A stretch of 64,000 bases of DNA from Lasiosphaeria ovina (taxonomy: Eukaryota > Ascomycota > Sordariomycetes > Sordariales > Lasiosphaeriaceae). This document shows positions 46,808 through 57,229 of the stretch, piece after piece. The notes beneath the pieces were generated by a model that saw only the letters and a program-made list of their open reading frames with translations, had not been told where the DNA came from and made no database searches. Where the stretch lies: the NCBI GenBank assembly GCA_033439765.1, contig JAULSN010000002.1, forward strand, positions 372,001-436,000, written 5' to 3'. The translations under genes and the position numbers were made by a program. Position 1 is the first letter of the stretch. Each line of letters starts with the position of its first letter.

Positions 46808-48252
46808 ATGGCAGTCACCAACCTCCCGCCCTCGTCGTCTGACGACGAGGACATTGACGTCCAGACGCAGCACCAACACCAGCACCAGCACCAGCACTCC
46901 TTCTCGGAGGTGTCGGACGCGTCGACGGTAACGGCCGACATCGGGTCATGGACTGTGGCCGCGCTCGAGTCGCTGCGGATCGCGCCTTCTCGTCGCAACG
47001 GCAGCGTCTTGTCGATCCCGCTGGACGATGAGGTCGGCGGCGCCAGTGCCAGGTCTGAGGCGCCCGCCACGCGGATGAAGCTGCGGAATGTGGCCATCGA
47101 TGCCGCGGCACGCCGCCCGGCGGCGCCCGCTCGCCGCGAGACCCAGGCGCTCAAGGGCAAGGAGGGCAGCCGGCACCGGCGGCGGTGGGAGAACGGTAAT
47201 ATCCCCCCCATTGCTTGTTCCGTCATAATGCCTGCTATGGTTTCTGCGAGAGAGAGATAAGAGAGGAATGACGGGCTTGGCTGATTCTGGACATCGGTGT
47301 GTAGACCATCTCCTCCATGTGCCCAACGTGCAGCCGCCGCTGCCGAGCGACTTCGAGGTCCGCCCCACGCACCCCGTGCACGGCACCGTGCCGTACGAGC
47401 TGGCCAAGTTCTGGGACAAGGGCCTGCGCGAGCGCGTCGAGGAGCGCAAGGCCGCGTTTGCCGCGCACCGTAAGAAGGCCACTCTTGCCACTGCGGTCGC
47501 TGCCGGAACCGGAACTGGAACTGGAATTGGAACAACGGAGGCCGCGGTGCCTCCCGACGTCGGCAAGGTGCCCAGGGACCTGCGCGCCAAGGCCAAGCGC
47601 ACCCCCGCCGTCAAGTCGTGGCTGCGCGTGCTCGAGGAGCCCGTCCGCCAGTTTATGGTCGATCGCGGACTCGTGGCCCGCCCCGCGCCGGAACCCGAGG
47701 TCGAGGCTGTTGCGGCTGAGTCGGAGTCCGAGACGGACTCGAGCGACGAGGAAATCGTCTTTGTCGGCCGCAACGGCACCACCATGCGCGACGGCAAACC
47801 TGTGAGGGATGATACTGCTGAGACCCGTGATGAGGATGTGTCTGGCAAGATGAAGAAGGCCCAGCAGCAGCGGAGCGAGCAGGACCAGCAGGACCAGCAG
47901 GACGCCAAGTCCCCGGGCATGCTGCTCGACACGCTGGGAGAGGACGAGAGCGGGACATCGTTCAAGTATGTCCCCCCCTTTTTTCCGTTTTTCATCCCCC
48001 GTTGCTCTCTCCGCGCTCTTGTTGGCTTTTCATTGCATTGTATGCATGCTCACGGCTTTCCACTCTAGGCGATGGCTCAGCCACCTCATCTCCGAGTACT
48101 ACGGGCTCGACTCCAAGTCGGTCACGGTGGGCAACCCCGCGCGCCGTGTCGTCTACGTCGGCATCAAGCAGCTCAGCTCCCCGCATCATCGTCGTGGCCA
48201 CCCCCTGTCGATCCTGTCGGCTCTGCCGCCGCCACTGTGGGAGATGTTCTGA
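46808..48252 (+). CDS. R3H-domain protein with R3H-associated N-terminal domain
   Basis: 410 residues, exons 46808-47195, 47305-47965 and 48069-48252. The N-terminus is acidic with a Gln/His run. The middle exon carries the R3H-associated domain: DHLLHVPNVQPPLPSDFEVR, HGTVPYELAKFWDKGLRER and VPRDLRAKAKRTPAVKSWLR. The last exon begins the R3H-like segment (WLSHLISEYYGLDSKSVTV, then RVVYVGIKQ). R3H domains bind single-stranded nucleic acids, so an RNA- or DNA-binding role is expected, but this architecture has no well-characterised member that I know. A Ser/Asp-rich acidic stretch and a Gln-rich QDQQDQQ run lie between the domains. Splicing is in frame, with a phase-1 and then a phase-2 junction. 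Confidence 0.85.
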
Positions 48253-49638
48253 GCAAGGCCGGCGCGGAGTCGAGCTGCATCTGTCGCCGTTACGTTGTTG
48301 GGGGCGGGCTGTCCCGTTGTGATCTCGGCATCAGTCACAGGTGGGCAGACAGCGTTGATGTGTGTGTATGTGTATTCAGAGAGAGAAAGAGAGGGTGTGT
48401 GAATTGTAGCCCTATTAATTACATCTACTGATGCTGTCTATTTTGACGCATTTGTCGAGACCAGAACTGTGAATTTCGCATGCATGTTCTAAATTCTGCC
48501 CTTGGCAAATGTTCCCGGTATTCTGGCCTTCCCCGTCGCCTCCGGTTTACTGTCGCAGGACTTGGTTTATCCCATGACTAACGGAGGATCTGGGAGACTC
48601 GCCCTGCCTAGCTCTTAAACATATACTGCTGCTACTTACTTACTTGCTTCCTTCATACTCGCCCTTCCTCAAGATTCAGTCATGCTTCTTCATGAAATAC
48701 TTCCATGTGGGCGGCTTTGGGAATCTGTCGTCTCTACGCCAGCCTACATCAGGAGGGAATACCAGGCAAGTACCAGCTATAAAACCGTTGACTAACATCA
48801 TGGTCGATCAACTTCCTGCTCCTAGATCCAGGGCTATCAACGTCGTGGGAAATGTAGTAATGTTAGTACAAAGTATTTATCTATATATGTATATAATCAC
48901 CGAGTGGGGATACAGCAGGCTGGTTATCTATTCACTATTGAAAATAAATACTGAGGGAAATGAAAGGGCCGGGATCTATTTTGGCAAAAAGGGGGGGAAA
49001 ATGGGTACTGGCATGCATCATTCTGTCACAAGAGCTGTTTCAGCAGACATTGGCAGAAAACATATGTGTGTGTGTGTGTGTTGATGTAGGTGTGGGGAGG
49101 ATGGGTTATGGGGGCGCGCTCACTCACGCATACACGCATGAAGATTCGTCTATGTAGGTACCTAATGTGTGGCTCAGTGGTGGCTCTTCTTCTATCTCCC
49201 GCGGTCATGTACACGCCAGTTCTGTCCGTCCATAACCTGTGTCTTGGCTTGTGTTAATTAGTAGTGTTCTGGTGTTTTGGGTGATGGACGTGTTTTCTAG
49301 ACCAGAAGTTGAGTTCTCGTGGCTCGGATTTTATACCAGTCGTGGCAAGCTACATTAACAACATATTTGTGCTCTAGCGCAAGACCTCTCTGGCCTCTTT
49401 AAACAGGGGCTTATCAAATATCACAGAGACATGCTGGGGCGGTCGTTGTAGTTTATACAGCGTGTATGTAAGAGGTAGGTAGGTGGTATTCGGGCAAAGA
49501 ACCATACAGAGAAGAGAAAAGAGAAAAGAAAAACGAAAATCCTGCATCGTCCCACGTCATACTTTGTTCTTGTTACATCTAGCCTCTCAAAAATCCACAC
49601 TCGCTGTGCTTGCTACTATTGCTCCTCTAGATTACCCC
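48253..49638. other. Convergent 3' intergenic region
   Basis: It lies between the R3H gene (+) and the secreted-protein gene (-). A TG dinucleotide run lies at 49065-49081. No gene was recognised. Confidence 0.5.
49065..49081. repeat. TG dinucleotide microsatellite
   Basis: About eight TG units in non-coding sequence. Confidence 0.85.
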
Positions 49639-51130
49639 TTAAACGCCAAGCGCAGAGTTAAAGGCGTCGGCAGCAGCCTGGCCCTTCTGGGCGCTGGCGG
49701 CCGAGGCGGCGCTGTCACAGGCCGCGACGGTCGCGTCGGACGCCTTGCACGTGCTCTCAAGCTTGTTGCAGGTGAATTCGGCAATGACCTTGATGTTGAG
49801 GGCCGAGCCGTGGTTGAAATCGGCCAAGTTCTCGCTCTGGAAGCTTGCCTCCTTGCGGCCGTCGAGACCGTCGGCGAACTGGATGGCGGGGCTGCCGCAC
49901 GAGCCAAAGTCGAGGCCGGCTTGGCGGCGGGCCTTCTGAGAACGGCGGCGGAACTTCTTGGCGGCGGAAGCAGCCTGGCACGCCTGCTCCTGGGTATCGC
50001 ACTGAGCGGTGCCTCCCTCGAGCTGGCCCGAGTTGGCGGCGTTGGCGCAGGCGTTCTTCTGGATCGCGCACGACCGGTCGATGGCGGCAGCCTCCTTCAG
50101 GAAGGTGTTGCCGTTGACCGAGAACGGGCGCTCAGAGTCGGAGCTGATGACGGGCGGGGCGGCGGCGCCAAGGGTGCCTGTAAACTTCTGGACGTTGACG
50201 GTGGCGGAAGCGGAGGCGGCAGCGTCGCTGGCAGCACCGGCACTAGCCTCAGCTGAGGCACCCGCTGCATCATCGTTAGCGGCACACGCTTCTCGAACTA
50301 TCAGCTTCTACACCGGGGAGGAGGGGGGACACGGTTGCTAACATACCATTGGCATCGGCGGCAGGGGCAGCGGCGGCAGGGGCAGCGGCGGCGGGAGCGG
50401 CAGCAACGGCAGCCTTGATATCGGCCTCGGTAGCTGCCGGGGTGAGCAGGTTCTGGGAGATGATGCAACCAACGGCGTCATTTGCATCGTCGCAGGTGTT
50501 GCCCTTGGCAGTCGGGTCGCCGATCTGGAGCACAGTCAGTATCGCGCTGCTGAACTTTACATGGGGCAGGGTTCTCACCTCGCCAGGGGCGAATGTGCCG
50601 CTTTGGAGGGCAAGAATCGGGTCGGCCCCGATGGCTACCAGCTGGATGGCAACGGCGATCTCGATATCCTTGTTGCCAGCAATGCCCTCGGGGGAGGCGG
50701 GGTCCTGATGCTGGGTGATGGCAGCAATCTCGGGGTTGACAGCCGTCTCGTTGCAGAGGACGCTGGCTAGGCCGACGCTGCCCGTGTTGCGCTCTAGGGC
50801 GCGGAAGAGAATGGCCTGGGCCTGGCCATCAACATCGCCGGCAGCCTTCGCGTTGGTAAAGGCCTGGTCGGCAATGATCTGGGCCAAGCAGTCGAGGTTC
50901 TGAACCTCGGGGGCGCCCTCGGCAGCGGCCTTGTTGCCCAAGAGACCGAAGACGGCGTTGAGGATATTAAGAGGGTTGTTGAGCTTGAGGGCGGCATCGA
51001 CCTTGTCGAGGATGGCCTGGTGAGAGTGCTCCTGGGGCACCTCGCGCTTGGCCACCTTGCCCGAGTAGATGGGAATCTCGCGGGCCGAGGCAGCGCCCGC
51101 GAGGGCGAACATAACGGTCTGGTACTTCAT
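49639..51130 (-). CDS. Ala-rich secreted protein of unknown function
   Basis: 459 residues, exons 51130-50579, 50524-50347 and 50288-49639. It starts with a signal peptide (MKYQTVMFALAGAASA) followed by a probable propeptide ending in KVAKRE, a KR site for Kex2-type processing. The N-terminal half is helical (about 30-200) with few cysteines. A short Cys pair region (NTCDDANDAVGC) leads to an Ala/Pro-rich linker (AAPAAAAPAAA). The C-terminal half has evenly spaced cysteines and an internal basic stretch KFRRRSQKARRQ. The strong Ala bias and Cys pattern suggest a cell-wall or extracellular protein. I recall similar uncharacterised proteins in other Sordariomycetes, but I cannot assign a function, and automatic names for this family are unreliable. 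All three exons join in frame. Confidence 0.85.
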
Positions 51131-54100
51131 GGTGCTGGTTGTTTTTGTTTTGAAATCGTAGCGATCGACGCGATGCGAATATAAACAGACGAAGAGAACA
51201 AGGCCCGGCCTAACGAGAATAAGATGATTAAAACTAAAAGAGCGTCAAAGTTCACAGAACCGAACAAGGAATGTAAGCACCGGAAGAGGATGGGTTGTGA
51301 AAAGATTTTAATGATCGAGAGGGCTGGCTCGGCAAGACTATATGTACCACTGGCGCCAAGGAGAGAGGAGAGCGGCATGAGCAGGGCATCATGAACATGG
51401 GCGCCGTGAATATCCAAGATTGCCGGATTCGTCGTCTCATGATGGGCATTGACCGCCGCTGAGCCTGGGATCCTCGAACAGTCGCTAACAGAGGTTGGGC
51501 GGTTGATGGGCGATCAGGATGTGCAGCTGAGGTGGCGGCATGGAGCACCCTGGCTCTGCGAGCCGCTGTCCTGGGAGAGCGCCACCGGCTATACTGGACT
51601 CCGGAACAAGCTTCCCTGACCAAGGGCTGCGCCAATACGCAAGTCCAAGCCCGCGCCGAGGCGCGGGGGCTGCCCAACGTAGGTACTAAGTAGAAGGGTA
51701 GGGACTATGGAGTATGGGACAAGGGGTCAAGGGGTCGTTCGTGCGGAGAGCCGAGAGGCAGGGAGGGCTCAGAACTTCAGATGCCATCCCATCCTGCGTA
51801 TATCCATCGTCTTGCTGTCAGAAGTGACAGGCGATGTGGCACATCTGTAACGGGAGACGCCATTGGGAAGTCTTAGCGAGAGGTTGCGGTTGCACTGTTT
51901 GGCATCCAGCCCATTGCTTCCTGGCCGGGCAGGCTGACAGCCAGCCCTACTGCCACTCTGGCTGCTGTGCTCTCTGTGTTCAATAATCGGCCTTTCCAAG
52001 TTAGCACTCTACCTGGAAGAGGTAGACGCTGCCTAACCCCTCGGTACCAGCTTTGGCCTCAAGCGGGAGATTTCTTAGCACTCGATCGTAAACGTCGACA
52101 GTCGCTTGGCAGTGACATACGATTCCATGATTCGACGAACGGTCTAACGGTCAATGGCCAATGGGTAATTGGGAGGAGACGGCGAGTCTAGTTGAGGACG
52201 AGGCGGCGTTTCGAGCCCTTTGCTGCGCTTGCCGACAACATCAGATCAGACTGAACATGGCACGCTGCTCGTCTCAGGCAAGGGGGTGCGGTTGGGAGTT
52301 GACAGCGGCAGAGCCGCACGCACACCCAAAACTCTCATGCGCCAAATCTTGGGGTCGATGCAAGATGCAACCCCGACGGGAGTTCGATGGAACGGCTGGT
52401 CTTTCCCGAGGAGCCTAACCCCGCCTTACTAAGGTTGGATTGCCTTGGCTTGCCGCCAGGGGGTCCCTGCCCCACAATCGTAAACGTCAGGAACTGTCCC
52501 GCACGGCCCAATCAAGTAACCACGGACCACCACCCTAACAGCGCTGCCGCGACACACTGCGGGAAGTGCGATAGCAGGGGAACTTGCCGCGACTTGGTTC
52601 GGAGATTTCCTCAGACACTCGAGTCGACGACAAAACAACTCCGTCCACTGCCCAAAACCAAAACAGGCAATCCCACTTTCCCACTGAGCCCATTTCAGTG
52701 ATTCGGTGGTTCTCGTCTTCTGACTCTCTTCTCTTTCGTCTGCGCCTCTTGGGATTGGACGCATTCATGCGCGCGAATTCACGCAACGTCGTCGTCTCGT
52801 CTCGTCTCGTCTGATGGGAATTAATTACCTTACCTAGGCAAGGTAGTTGAGAACTGCTTGGGCTCATCTTGGGTGATTTCAGCGATTCCCAGCAGGTTCA
52901 TGGGACGACGAGGGAGAATACACCGGGTAGCTTCAAAGTTGGGCAGAACCGGACATCAGACGAAACGAAATGAGAAAGGGAGCAGCCCGTCTTGTCGCTG
53001 TGATGTAAAAAGCCCCCAGCAACGCTCTTGTATCATCGACGCGCTCGCCTCCCCTTGGCAGTGTGCCCCCCCCCCTTGGCGATCAGTGTCCTGTCCACAT
53101 GTTTCCCTTGCCCTGCCATGCCCGAATCAGCCACCATCGTCCTCCCATCTCTTTCCCTCCGCCTCTTCCCCCAGGATCTCAATCCAGATCTTGCTTGGCA
53201 AGGCGCCCGGAATGAGGGGAAGAAGGAGGCAGAACATTCCCCAATCCTCGTCGGCCACGCAGGGGGGCCGCAAGGGGGACAGACACCTGCAGCGTCGGAA
53301 GCAACATGGCGCAAGATCCGATCGGACTAACATCTCTTGCAGCCTCGCTGCTCGGAACATGCCGTTGGGGAGAGTGGTGCTTGGACCAGGAGCTCCTACG
53401 ACGCATGTTACACCACAGGTCAAGAGTTGACGTCGGCGATGGACGTCGTTTCGATCACCGCGCCGTATAATCCGGACGAGAGACCGGCGGGCCAGCACAG
53501 CGCTAGAGGCGCACATCATCTCAGCACCAGGGCCTGGCTAAACATATTGTGGGAGGGGCTGGCTGGCTGAAAACAATTTGCGGACGTGAACCGCTCATTG
53601 CGAATCAGATCCGAGGGAGCGACTGGCTTTGTCTCCGCAGAGATTCCCAATGCTTCAACCTCGAGTGATGCAATGATGCAATGCCTTGAATCCACTGGCA
53701 TAGAGACGGCGGGAAACTGCCGTCGACTACCATCGCAGGCATCTATCTGCTCGTCATGTGTACTAGAATCGCATGAACTGCCGAAGAGGGCCTGAGTAAC
53801 TCCGTTTCCAGTAAAGCAGATCTCGTGTGATCGACGTCCTCAACCAGCATGCCAGCCGTCGCCACAGCTCTACGCGTGCCAAGCCGGTACAATAGACAGC
53901 GAGTGACGAGTCTCGGTTGGCTCCTTCTCTACGCCATGTCGTCACTCGGGCTGGCCAATAAACCCTGTGCTGGAAGACTCTACGGCGTTGGGAATGATAG
54001 AAGAGCATCTGTAACATACTATTGCGTACACACTATGTGTCTCCTGGCCAGCCAGGCTGCTTAGACATTGCTACAACGCCGTAGTGCACATGTTATCTGA

Positions 54101-54535
54101 GAGAGCCGTTGCTCTGACTAGCACCACACTCTCAACAATATATCAGTCTGCAAGTTGGACCTGGCGTACGTGGCCAGCCCAGCCAGCTCCATGGCCGTTT
54201 TCTCTTCCCACAATATGCATTGTAGGCAGGCAGATCAGCCTACTAAACCATCCATCTGCCTCTGTTAAACACATGTATGGCCGGACGATGGAGCCACTGA
54301 CTGGCTCGCGTTCAAACAATACAGCACTCATTACGTGACTTTCGAAACTATACGCCATGACGAGACACAAACCCAGACTACTCCACTCTGGCGTAGTAGA
54401 ACTAGCCAGACCAGCCAGCCAGCCAACATAACAATCCCCTTGATCTCACGCCCATGATGGCAATCACGTCGCCGAATCCATAAACAGATTTTACCTGGCT
54501 CGACAGTTCACAGCTTAGCGTTGCTGTAGATATCA

Positions 54536-54573
54536 CCTGCCTGCCTGCCTGCCTGCCTGCCTACCTACCTGCC
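54536..54573. repeat. TGCC tetranucleotide repeat
   Basis: About six copies of CCTG/TGCC with two diverged TACC units at the right end. It is a non-coding microsatellite. Confidence 0.9.
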
Positions 54574-54897
54574 TTACTAGTATACCGTGCTCGCCCTCCG
54601 CCCCTTTATTATGAACGTTTTGCCATCTCTTCTCTTCCATTATGCCGGAAAAAGAAAAAAAGCAAGAAAGAAAAAAAAACACCGTGCGTGTGTGTGCTTT
54701 GGTTATCCGCAAACAACACCCGTTGAGTCTTTTGGCTGTCTCTTTCCTTCCCCCAAACCGACCAACAAGGGGAAAAATCGGGCAAAGAGAGGCAGAGCAA
54801 GGCAAGGTATGGCCATGACCGCCACACCTTGAGATTCACCGCACAGCAATCGCTATCTAGAATACGAGACAACTGAAGACGACGAAACGCAGACTCA

Positions 54898-54924
54898 CCC
54901 CCACACCCACACCCACACCAACAC
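54898..54924. repeat. CACACC-type repeat
   Basis: Four copies of a CACACC hexamer in non-coding sequence downstream of the Rieske gene. It resembles yeast-type telomeric sequence only superficially; filamentous ascomycete telomeres are normally TTAGGG. Confidence 0.8.
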
Positions 54925-55550
54925 TTACACACATGACCTATAAACCAAGATAAGATCAAAGATTCCTATGATGCAACTTATTCCATGCTTTTTCTTGATT
55001 CTCCTCCTCCCCAGTGTCTCTAGTTCTTGTTCTTGTTCTTATACTGTACTGTACAGTGGCATTGCATTGCATTGGCCAAAGCAGCGAGGTGTGTCTAATA
55101 AGAGGGTGAAAGTCTTTTTTTAAAAAAAGCCAGGGAAACGAAAAAGGGGGTAGACCAGCAAAACAGTAGGAGCAGTAGGAGGTAGCAGCACCGGCGTCAA
55201 CATCAACAATTACAACAACGACAGAAAGACACCCCTCTACCCTCCTCTCTCTCGTGTCTATGCTCCTCGTTTCAATGCTCAAGAGTCAAGAAAAAAGAGA
55301 GAAAGAGGAGGGGGGGGCAAAAACCGGTATCCGCAACAAGTCTAAGTGTGTGTGCGTGAGCGTGAGACTGTGCGAGAGAGAGTGTATGTGCTGGTTTTGT
55401 GTGTGTTTGTGTTCTGTTTTTGTTTCTGTATCGTCGAACCACAACGAACCGAACGAACAACAACCACCTCCCGCCAGATATAAAAAAAACAAACTCTGTA
55501 TGACTAATGTACACCTCCCCTTTTTGTTCCCCCCCATAACATGCTTGCTT

Positions 55551-56673
55551 TTAACCAATGACCAGCTTGTCGTCGTCGGAAAAGTCGTACGCCGGGATCT
55601 CAAGGTTCAGCGGCGCGGGTCCTTTCCTTATGCGGCCGGAGATGTCGTAGTGGGAGCCGTGGCACGGGCAGAACCAGCCTCCGTATTCGCCGGCCTCACC
55701 GATGGGTACGCATCCCAAGTGTGTGCACACGCCTGGTCAAGAGTGTTAGCACCTCTCGCGTCCGGTTCTTGGTCTCCTCCCATGGTTCTCTCTTCTGGGC
55801 TAGCGGTTCCAAAGGCCTCGGGGATCGTAAAAAAGCCGCAAGACACATACCAAGCATGATGAGCCACTCGGGCTTCTTTACACGGTCCTCGTCGGACTGG
55901 GGGTCTCTTAATGACGCGATGTTGACCTGGTTGGCCTCGTCGATCTCGGACGCTGTGCGGTGGCGGATGAAGACGGGCTTGCCTCTCCACTTGATGATGA
56001 CCTGCAGACTTGGATCAGCACGTCTTGCCAACGTCGGAGAGTGGTGGTGGTGTGGGGGTTTGGCCTTACGTTCTTGCCCTCCGGGATGGTACCGAGGTCG
56101 ACCTCGACCTTGGCCATGGCCAGGACATCAGCCGAGGCGGCCATGTTCTTGAGAAATTCTGCACGCCACACAACACCTGTCAGCATTTATCCCCGTCATC
56201 GTCTTCCCATCCTCCAGCATCAAAGAACCAGTCTTCTCCCAAGTCCCCAACGAGCAACCAAGAATCCATCTCGGCTCATCACACCCGGAGCCGGAGTCCG
56301 ACGGATTGCACAGTCCAAGCCCGTAGGCCAATTGATCTCGCCCCCCCTCTCCTCCGGCCTGTGCCCGATCCTTGTCATCGAAAAACTCACCCTGGATGGT
56401 GGACTTGGCGCCGGCGGCCGAGATGGCGCCGAGGGCGCCGACCATGAAGTAGGAGAAGACCTGGTTGCTGCCGCCGTTCTTGCTCATGTATTTTGTGAAG
56501 TCGGGCATCTTGGTGCTGTCGCTCTCGCCCTTGAAGGGGCTCTGGTAGGTGGACGAGGCGTCGCGGAGCGCCGGCGACGTGCTCATGGTGGCCGCGGCCG
56601 TCAGCGGGCGGAGGAGGGCGGCGGCCGGTGAGGACCGCGCGAGCGCGCGCGTTACGGTCGTGAGGGGCGCCAT
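55551..56673 (-). CDS. rip1: Rieske iron-sulfur subunit of cytochrome bc1 complex
   Basis: The [2Fe-2S] subunit of mitochondrial respiratory complex III, which accepts electrons from ubiquinol and passes them to cytochrome c1. Four exons: 56673-56391, 56158-56070, 56001-55851 and 55732-55551, giving 234 residues, the normal size. A basic mitochondrial presequence ([14 protein letters not shown]) is followed by one membrane anchor ([16 protein letters not shown]) and the hinge. The cluster motifs are complete: CTHLGC (C177, H179, C182) and CPCHGSH (C196, C198, H199), where C182 and C198 form the conserved disulfide. The three GT-AG introns fall between conserved blocks. A CCAAT/ATTGG pair about 260 bp upstream fits the HAP complex control known for respiratory genes. 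Confidence 0.97.
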
Positions 56674-57229
56674 TGCGGGCCTGTGAGAGCTGTGAAGCTG
56701 CTGTGGTGGAGCGAGAGGGACGGCGGGCGGGCGGCGACGACGATTGCGGATGCAATTGGGTGAGCGGGCGGGCGGGCGGAATTGAAGCTCTCGTCGAGGC
56801 CAATTCCCGTGGAACTGAGGTTTTTCTGGGCCGAGCTTGTTTCCACACTTGCCTGTCGTGGCCTGCACCTGGGGCCGGGGGTCTTTGGGTGGCCTCAGGC
56901 ACATAACAAGCTAAATAGCCGAGCGTTGATTGGCCAATCCGCTCTCCGATTTATTCCGCAGCTAGGCCCCCGCCTGCCCACCTCGTGCTGCTAGCTGCTT
57001 ACTGGTGCTAAGTGAATGTTGACGGCAGTTTCGTCACCACGAGCTTGGGAAGCTGCAAGCTCAAGAAGCTTGGACGTCATCAAAATCCCTCCTGAAAACA
57101 CCCCTGAGGCCGTCTTTTTACTCTCAAGTATTTGTTCATGTATTTGCGACCTCATTCATCTAGGTGCCTTTTCTACTAATCTACCCCTTTACTCATTTTG
57201 AGCTATTTACTAGTTGAACGGAGATGCCT
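56674..57229. other. Upstream region of the Rieske gene
   Basis: 556 bp between the Rieske start codon and the 3' end of the DDB1 gene, both on the minus strand. ATTGG (56929-56933) immediately abuts CCAAT (56934-56938), forming an inverted pair. The remainder shows nothing I can name. Confidence 0.5.
56929..56938. promoter_or_regulatory. Inverted CCAAT-box pair upstream of the Rieske gene
   Basis: The palindromic ATTGGCCAAT offers a CCAAT box on both strands, about 260 bp upstream of the Rieske start. The CCAAT-binding HAP complex is an established regulator of fungal respiratory genes. Occupancy is inferred. Confidence 0.45.

Larger units (their letters stand above)
51131..55550. other. 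4.4 kb stretch without a recognised gene
   Basis: Longest gene-free stretch in the window. Open frames here are short and of random composition on both strands. Simple repeats lie at 52794-52812 (GTCTC), 54536-54573 (TGCC) and 54898-54924 (CACACC). The left part should contain the promoter of the secreted-protein gene and the right part the 3' flank of the Rieske gene. A non-coding RNA cannot be ruled out by eye. Confidence 0.5.

Noticed and set aside
52858..53430. 190-codon plus-strand open frame in the 4.4 kb gap
   Set aside because: Composition is random, with Arg/Ser/Pro/Gln scatter; no domain, signal peptide or plausible splicing partner.
54898..54924. CACACC repeats considered as a telomere-like tract
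   Set aside because: Only about four units, inside a gene-containing region, and not the TTAGGG type used by filamentous ascomycetes.
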